From the NCBI RefSeq assembly GCF_039523615.1, contig NZ_BAAAFQ010000005.1:62001-126000 (forward strand): 64,000 nucleotides of DNA. The letters are read 5' to 3'. The position numbers and the translations under genes are program-made. This DNA is from Psychrosphaera haliotis (GTDB lineage: Bacteria > Pseudomonadota > Gammaproteobacteria > Enterobacterales > Alteromonadaceae). How positions within the stretch are numbered: position 1 is the stretch's first letter; the number at the start of each line of letters is the position of its first letter. The notes beneath the pieces are model-generated. The model ran no database searches. It saw only the letters and a program-made list of their open reading frames with translations, and was not told the DNA's origin. This document shows, piece after piece, positions 60,040 through 64,000 of this stretch.

Positions 60040-60825
60040 ATGTTAGTTGATAGCCATTGTCATTTAGATTTTGAGGTGTTTGCCAAAGATCTTGATCAAG
60101 TTTTGTCAGATGCCCATCAAAACCATGTGGAGAGGTTTTTTGTACCCGGTATTAAATCTCAACAATGGGCATCTTTAAAACAGCTTTCTCAAGTAAATAC
60201 GTCGATTAAGTCGGGCATTGGCTTACACCCATATTTTTTAAACGAATTTATTACCAGCGACTTAGACCAGCTTGCTCGTTGCTCAACAGAGAACTGGGTT
60301 AGTGCCATAGGTGAATGTGGCATTGATGGTGTTCTTGCAGAACGTAAGGAAGAAGAGTGCTTCAGTGTAGCGCATCAGCAAACTGTTTTTGAGGCGCACA
60401 TAGACATCGCTAATCAATGTAACAAACCGCTCGTTATTCATCATCGCAAATCACATCATTTGATTCATCAAAGCTTTAAACGAATACAGCCTCTTAGCGG
60501 TGGTGTAATTCATGCCTTTTCTGGCAGTTTGGTAGACGCGCAACGATATATTAATTTAGGCTTTAAGTTAGGCTGTGGCGGCACTATTACTTACGAGCGA
60601 AGTAAAAAAACTCAGAGCACTTTTAAAAACCTAGATTTGTCACATATCGTGTTAGAAACGGATTCACCAGATATGCCTTTAAATGGCAAACAAGGGCATA
60701 GAAATGAACCTGCTAACATTTTAGAAATTGCATTATGTTTGGCAAGCTTAAAGGAATTAACACTTGAAGAAGTGGCTTTAAAGACTAGCGAAAATTGCAA
60801 AGAGTTATTTGGATTTAGTCTTTAA
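60040..60825 (+). CDS. TatD-family metal-dependent hydrolase
   Basis: The 261-residue TIM-barrel protein keeps the metal-binding set: HCHLD (residues 6-10), GECGID, VIHHRKS, HAFSGS and ETDSPD near the C-terminus. It resembles the YjjV branch of the TatD deoxyribonuclease family. Its 3' end overlaps the convergent smp gene by 11 bases. Members act on DNA or as proofreading hydrolases; exact substrate uncertain. Confidence 0.92.
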   Translation: MLVDSHCHLDFEVFAKDLDQVLSDAHQNHVERFFVPGIKSQQWASLKQLSQVNTSIKSGIGLHPYFLNEFITSDLDQLARCSTENWVSAIGECGIDGVLAERKEEECFSVAHQQTVFEAHIDIANQCNKPLVIHHRKSHHLIHQSFKRIQPLSGGVIHAFSGSLVDAQRYINLGFKLGCGGTITYERSKKTQSTFKNLDLSHIVLETDSPDMPLNGKQGHRNEPANILEIALCLASLKELTLEEVALKTSENCKELFGFSL

Positions 60826-61414
60826 CCATATAGGCATTTGCTGAAAATGGTTTGAGTCCATTCGTAAACAAGTAGCCAATTAATCCGGACAGTAACATGA
60901 TCAATATCACCTGTTTTGTCATTGTATAGACGTAATTAATGCCAGATGTTTGTAGATTTCTAATTAATACGGTTACACGAATAAAACCGAGCAAACGTCC
61001 GTCCTCACTATAAATGTCGGTAACATAGGGTGTTGGCAAGAAACCATTTAGTTCTTTGTCTATATTCACAAAGCGTTCCTTAGCAGGAACTGCGTTACTA
61101 CTTTTACTCAGTAATTCCCCATATTTATTATAAATTAGCATTTCGTAAATGTTTTCTGAAACTAAAGCCGAAGCTGTTAATATTTCTAAAGATTCAATGT
61201 CATTTTCTGAAATATAATAGGCAGCGCTGTGACTGCTTTGTTGCAATAAATTATCGGCAAGTACGATGGCACTTTCTTCTAACAACTGATTGCCTTTTGT
61301 TTTTATGTCTACCCATAAACTCAAGGTAAAAATAACTAAAACTACGCCTGCCAATAACTGCAGTAGCTTTTTATTTACCGATGAAGTTTTAATATAGGTA
61401 ACTTTGGTGGCCAT
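60815..61414 (-). CDS. smp: AhpA/YtjB (Smp) family membrane protein
   Basis: This 199-residue protein has an N-terminal membrane helix (about 17-35), a soluble PAS-like external region (about 40-150, with MLIYNKYGELL) and a second membrane helix near the C-terminus (about 165-185). It lies divergently upstream of serB, the conserved location of smp/ytjB in gammaproteobacteria, and matches that family's size. Function is not well defined. Its 3' end overlaps the TatD gene. Confidence 0.8.
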   Translation of the reverse strand: MATKVTYIKTSSVNKKLLQLLAGVVLVIFTLSLWVDIKTKGNQLLEESAIVLADNLLQQSSHSAAYYISENDIESLEILTASALVSENIYEMLIYNKYGELLSKSSNAVPAKERFVNIDKELNGFLPTPYVTDIYSEDGRLLGFIRVTVLIRNLQTSGINYVYTMTKQVILIMLLSGLIGYLFTNGLKPFSANAYMVKD

Positions 61415-61534
61415 ATTGGTCCATTTAGCTTGTTAGAAACAAAAAGAAGATTAATAAATAGTGCGCATTTATTCCAAAAAAAGCAATGTAGTTTGGTATA
61501 TTCTAAGAAATTGTATTTTAGAGTCTTAATTCGA

Positions 61535-62689
61535 ATGACATCAACCGCTCCATTTTCTTATAGCCATGTTTTTAATCTTAGTGACTGTTCACTTGTTGAA
61601 GTGATGGCCGAGTTACAAACAACTCAGTATTTTACACTTAAGTTTTTAACGGATAATACAGAAGGCGCAAATACAGCTGAAAGTGCGGTGTACGTTAAAT
61701 TCGAGAAATTCAGTACAAAAGAAGATTCGCAAGTCAGCAAGGTTGTCGTTTTTAAAAACAACATATCAGCTAATACAGCTAATAACACAGGAAATTCATC
61801 TTCTAGTTCTGGTTTTGAATGGCAAGCCTTGTTTCAGATTTATTCGGTTATTAAAGGCCTTGGTGTTGAAGTCGTTGCGCGTATCGTTAAACCGTTAGCG
61901 TCGCTACCTGGTGCGGTTGAGTTTTTGATCCCAAATCATTCTAATATTAAAAGCTCAAATATTGAAAACTCAATTAATGCTATCGCTGATGAGTATAGTC
62001 TTGAGGTTGCATTCATTAATAGTGAATCCAAAGTACCGGGCCTAAAAGCTCCTGCACTTAATAAACCTGGGTTATTGGTCATGGACATGGATAGTACCGC
62101 TATTCAAATTGAATGCATTGATGAAATTGCCAAATTAGCAGGCGTTGGAGAACAAGTAGCGGCGGTTACAGCCTCGGCAATGCGCGGTGAGTTAGACTTC
62201 GCAGAAAGCTTACATGCAAGAGTAGCAACATTAAAAGGGGCACCTCAATCGGTAATAACAGATGTTGCGAGTAAATTGCCCTTAATGCCAGGTTTAGAAT
62301 CGTTAGTATCGTGTTTAAAACAACACCACTGGAAAATTGCCATCGTTTCAGGTGGTTTTACAGCAATGACAGAAGCGTTAAAAGAACAATTAGAACTTGA
62401 TATAACGTTAGCTAATAACTTAGACATTAAAGACGCTAAGCTCTCGGGCACCGTTAGTGGTAAAGTAATAGATGCACAAGCTAAAGCTGACGCCGTTTTA
62501 GACTTATCAAAACAATTTAACATTCCAATGTCGCAAACTATTGCCATGGGCGATGGTGCAAACGACTTAAAAATGATGGCAGTTGCCAGTTTAGGTGTCG
62601 CGTTTCATGCTAAACCTCTAGTGTGTGAGCAAGCAGATGTATCAGTTAGGCAAGGTGGGCTTGATCAGTTATTGTACTTAATTGGTTAA
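61535..62689 (+). CDS. serB: Phosphoserine phosphatase
   Basis: The protein of about 384 residues has an N-terminal ACT-like domain and a HAD phosphatase domain. The HAD motifs are LLVMDMDSTAIQIECIDEIA (nucleophile Asp in DMDST), IVSGGFTAM and MGDGANDLKMMA. It performs the last step of serine synthesis. The ATG at 61535 is preferred; an upstream ATG at 61430 would add 35 non-conserved residues. The divergent gap to smp is 120 bases. Confidence 0.95.
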   Translation: MTSTAPFSYSHVFNLSDCSLVEVMAELQTTQYFTLKFLTDNTEGANTAESAVYVKFEKFSTKEDSQVSKVVVFKNNISANTANNTGNSSSSSGFEWQALFQIYSVIKGLGVEVVARIVKPLASLPGAVEFLIPNHSNIKSSNIENSINAIADEYSLEVAFINSESKVPGLKAPALNKPGLLVMDMDSTAIQIECIDEIAKLAGVGEQVAAVTASAMRGELDFAESLHARVATLKGAPQSVITDVASKLPLMPGLESLVSCLKQHHWKIAIVSGGFTAMTEALKEQLELDITLANNLDIKDAKLSGTVSGKVIDAQAKADAVLDLSKQFNIPMSQTIAMGDGANDLKMMAVASLGVAFHAKPLVCEQADVSVRQGGLDQLLYLIG

Positions 62690-62806
62690 AATTAAAGTGT
62701 AAAACGTGGTTGGTTTGTTAAAATGCCGCCATTAAGGAATTAGTGTGTCAGCAAGGCTACACTAATTAAGCAACTCAACAAAAACTAAACAGAATCAGGA
62801 AAACAC

Positions 62807-64000
62807 ATGTTACGCATTTACAATACTTTGTCCCGTCAAAAAGAGACGTTTAAACCTTTAGTAGCAGGCAAGGTAGGCATGTATGTGTGCGGTATCACTG
62901 TATATGATTTATTGCATATGGGTCATGGTCGTACTTATGTCGCGTTTGACGTAATGCAGCGCTATTTTAGACATACCGGATATGACGTAACGTTTGTTCG
63001 AAATATTACAGACGTTGACGATAAAATCATCAAACGTGCAATTGAAAATAACGAAACCTGTGATGAGTTGACGAATCGTACAATTGCGATGATGCATGAA
63101 GACTTTGATGCATTAAAAATGTTACCAGCGGATATTGAGCCAAGGGTAACAACGCATATGCCTGAAATAATTGACGTTATTGAACGTTTAATTAAAAAAG
63201 GGCATGCGTATGTAGCCGGAAGCGGAGATGTATTATTTGAAGTGTCTACTTTTAAAGAATACGGCGCGCTAGGTCGTCAAGATTTAACGCAATTGGTTGC
63301 TGGTGCAAGGGTTGATGTTGAAGAGACAAAACGTGATCCACTTGATTTTGTTTTGTGGAAGTTAGCAAAACCAAATGAACCAAGCTGGGAATCACCGTGG
63401 GGCAATGGTCGTCCTGGTTGGCACATTGAGTGTTCTGCAATGAACTCAAAACATTTAGGTACACACTTTGACATTCATGGCGGCGGTTCAGATTTACAGT
63501 TCCCTCACCATGAAAACGAAATCGCTCAGTCATGCTGTGCATTTGACACGCCGTATGTAAATTACTGGATGCATACAGGCATGGTGCAAGTTGATAATGA
63601 AAAGATGTCAAAATCTTTGGGCAACTTCTTTACTGTCCGTGAAGTATTAAAGACTTATGATGCGGAAACCGTTCGCTACTTTTTATTGTCAGGTCATTAC
63701 CGTAGCCAGTTAAACTATTCTGACGACAACTTGAAACAAGCAAAGTCAGCATTAGAGCGCCTATATTCTGGTTTAAGAGATGTTGAGCCTAATATGGATG
63801 TTGATGTATCGACTTACCCTCAAGCTGCAGACTTCTATGAAGCGATGGATGATGACTTTAATACACCAATCGCCTTGTCAGTTTTGTTTGATTTGGTTAA
63901 GCAATTAAACAAAGAAAAAGCGGAAGGTTTAGCTTCGGCCAACAATACGGCAGGTGTACTGGTTAAATTTGGTGAAGTTTTAGGGTTATTGCAAAGCAAC
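62807..64000 (+). CDS. cysS: Cysteinyl-tRNA synthetase, 3'-truncated by the window edge
   Basis: The frame is open from the ATG at 62807 to the end (398 codons; the full enzyme is usually about 460 residues). It has the class I HIGH-equivalent HMGHG, FVRNITDVDDKII, the zinc-site GWHIECSAM, and KMSKSLGN near residue 268. It attaches cysteine to tRNA-Cys. The reading frame simply runs off the window, so this is a partial gene and not a pseudogene. Confidence 0.97.
   Translation, partial: MLRIYNTLSRQKETFKPLVAGKVGMYVCGITVYDLLHMGHGRTYVAFDVMQRYFRHTGYDVTFVRNITDVDDKIIKRAIENNETCDELTNRTIAMMHEDFDALKMLPADIEPRVTTHMPEIIDVIERLIKKGHAYVAGSGDVLFEVSTFKEYGALGRQDLTQLVAGARVDVEETKRDPLDFVLWKLAKPNEPSWESPWGNGRPGWHIECSAMNSKHLGTHFDIHGGGSDLQFPHHENEIAQSCCAFDTPYVNYWMHTGMVQVDNEKMSKSLGNFFTVREVLKTYDAETVRYFLLSGHYRSQLNYSDDNLKQAKSALERLYSGLRDVEPNMDVDVSTYPQAADFYEAMDDDFNTPIALSVLFDLVKQLNKEKAEGLASANNTAGVLVKFGEVLGLLQSN

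Noticed and set aside
62807..64000. cysS considered as a broken gene because no stop is found
   Set aside because: All motifs are intact and the frame is open to the last base; the gene is only cut by the window end.

Overview
The window comes from the chromosome of a low-to-moderate GC marine-type gammaproteobacterium, most likely of the Alteromonadales (Colwelliaceae, Pseudoalteromonadaceae or close kin). This is inferred from the gene families and their neighbourhoods: ccmFGHI next to a small FlhB-like gene, tusDCB-tusE, smp/serB, gshB-yqgE-ruvX, the TIGR03545/TIGR03546 pair, an ABC permease fused to an M1 peptidase, and a PEP-CTERM protein. No rRNA, prophage, transposase or CRISPR array was seen.

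Layout. 1-5432: the 3' end of an exopolysaccharide operon (GT4 glycosyltransferase cut by the window edge, PaaK/CapK-like adenylate-forming enzyme, VpsJ-like (alpha/alpha) protein, WecG/TagA glycosyltransferase, WcaJ-type initiating transferase). 5621-12646: sulfate activation (cysD, cysN, an SLC13 anion transporter, then cysC overlapping a DHH phosphoesterase), with galU on the opposite strand in between. 12790-19701: a second polysaccharide module (two multispanning proteins, GT4, epimerase, small initiating transferase, WbpM-like dehydratase), faced by a Wzi-like porin and a small beta-barrel protein. 21910-23328: orphan FlhB-like and FliK-like genes. 23447-29062: cytochrome c maturation genes ccmF-G-H-I, then mlaA. 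29253-32026: gshB, yqgE, ruvX and rsmE on the minus strand. 32175-39137: two ABC-2 exporter modules, the second with the peptidase fusion. 39846-48382: metK with a MetJ-box-like site, an M16 and an S9 peptidase, a YefM-YoeB toxin-antitoxin pair and the Tus sulfur relay. 48509-49805: a YccA-like protein and two tandem tRNA-Ser(UGA) genes. 50523-64000: small redox and NAD-binding enzymes, an AI-2E family protein, the TIGR03546/03545 pair, a PEP-CTERM protein, a thioesterase, pdxH, a TatD hydrolase, smp/serB and the start of cysS.

Working together. Sulfate activation, GalU and the two glycan modules supply precursors for surface polysaccharide. CysC with the coupled DHH protein suggests PAPS synthesis paired with disposal of its product pAp. 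ccmFGHI, TusDCB/E and MetK form ordinary housekeeping groups.

The most unusual content is non-coding. A composite repeat of two structured elements occurs at three intergenic loci (about 34218-34562, 39243-39758 and 49895-50488). I call them E1 (about 105 nt) and E2 (19-bp arms with a 79-80-bp tandem half-unit). Both have long inverted arms enclosing small hairpins, and some copies show compensatory arm changes. In addition, four arrays of 7-, 7-, 8- and 9-bp units sit in short gaps beside gene starts.
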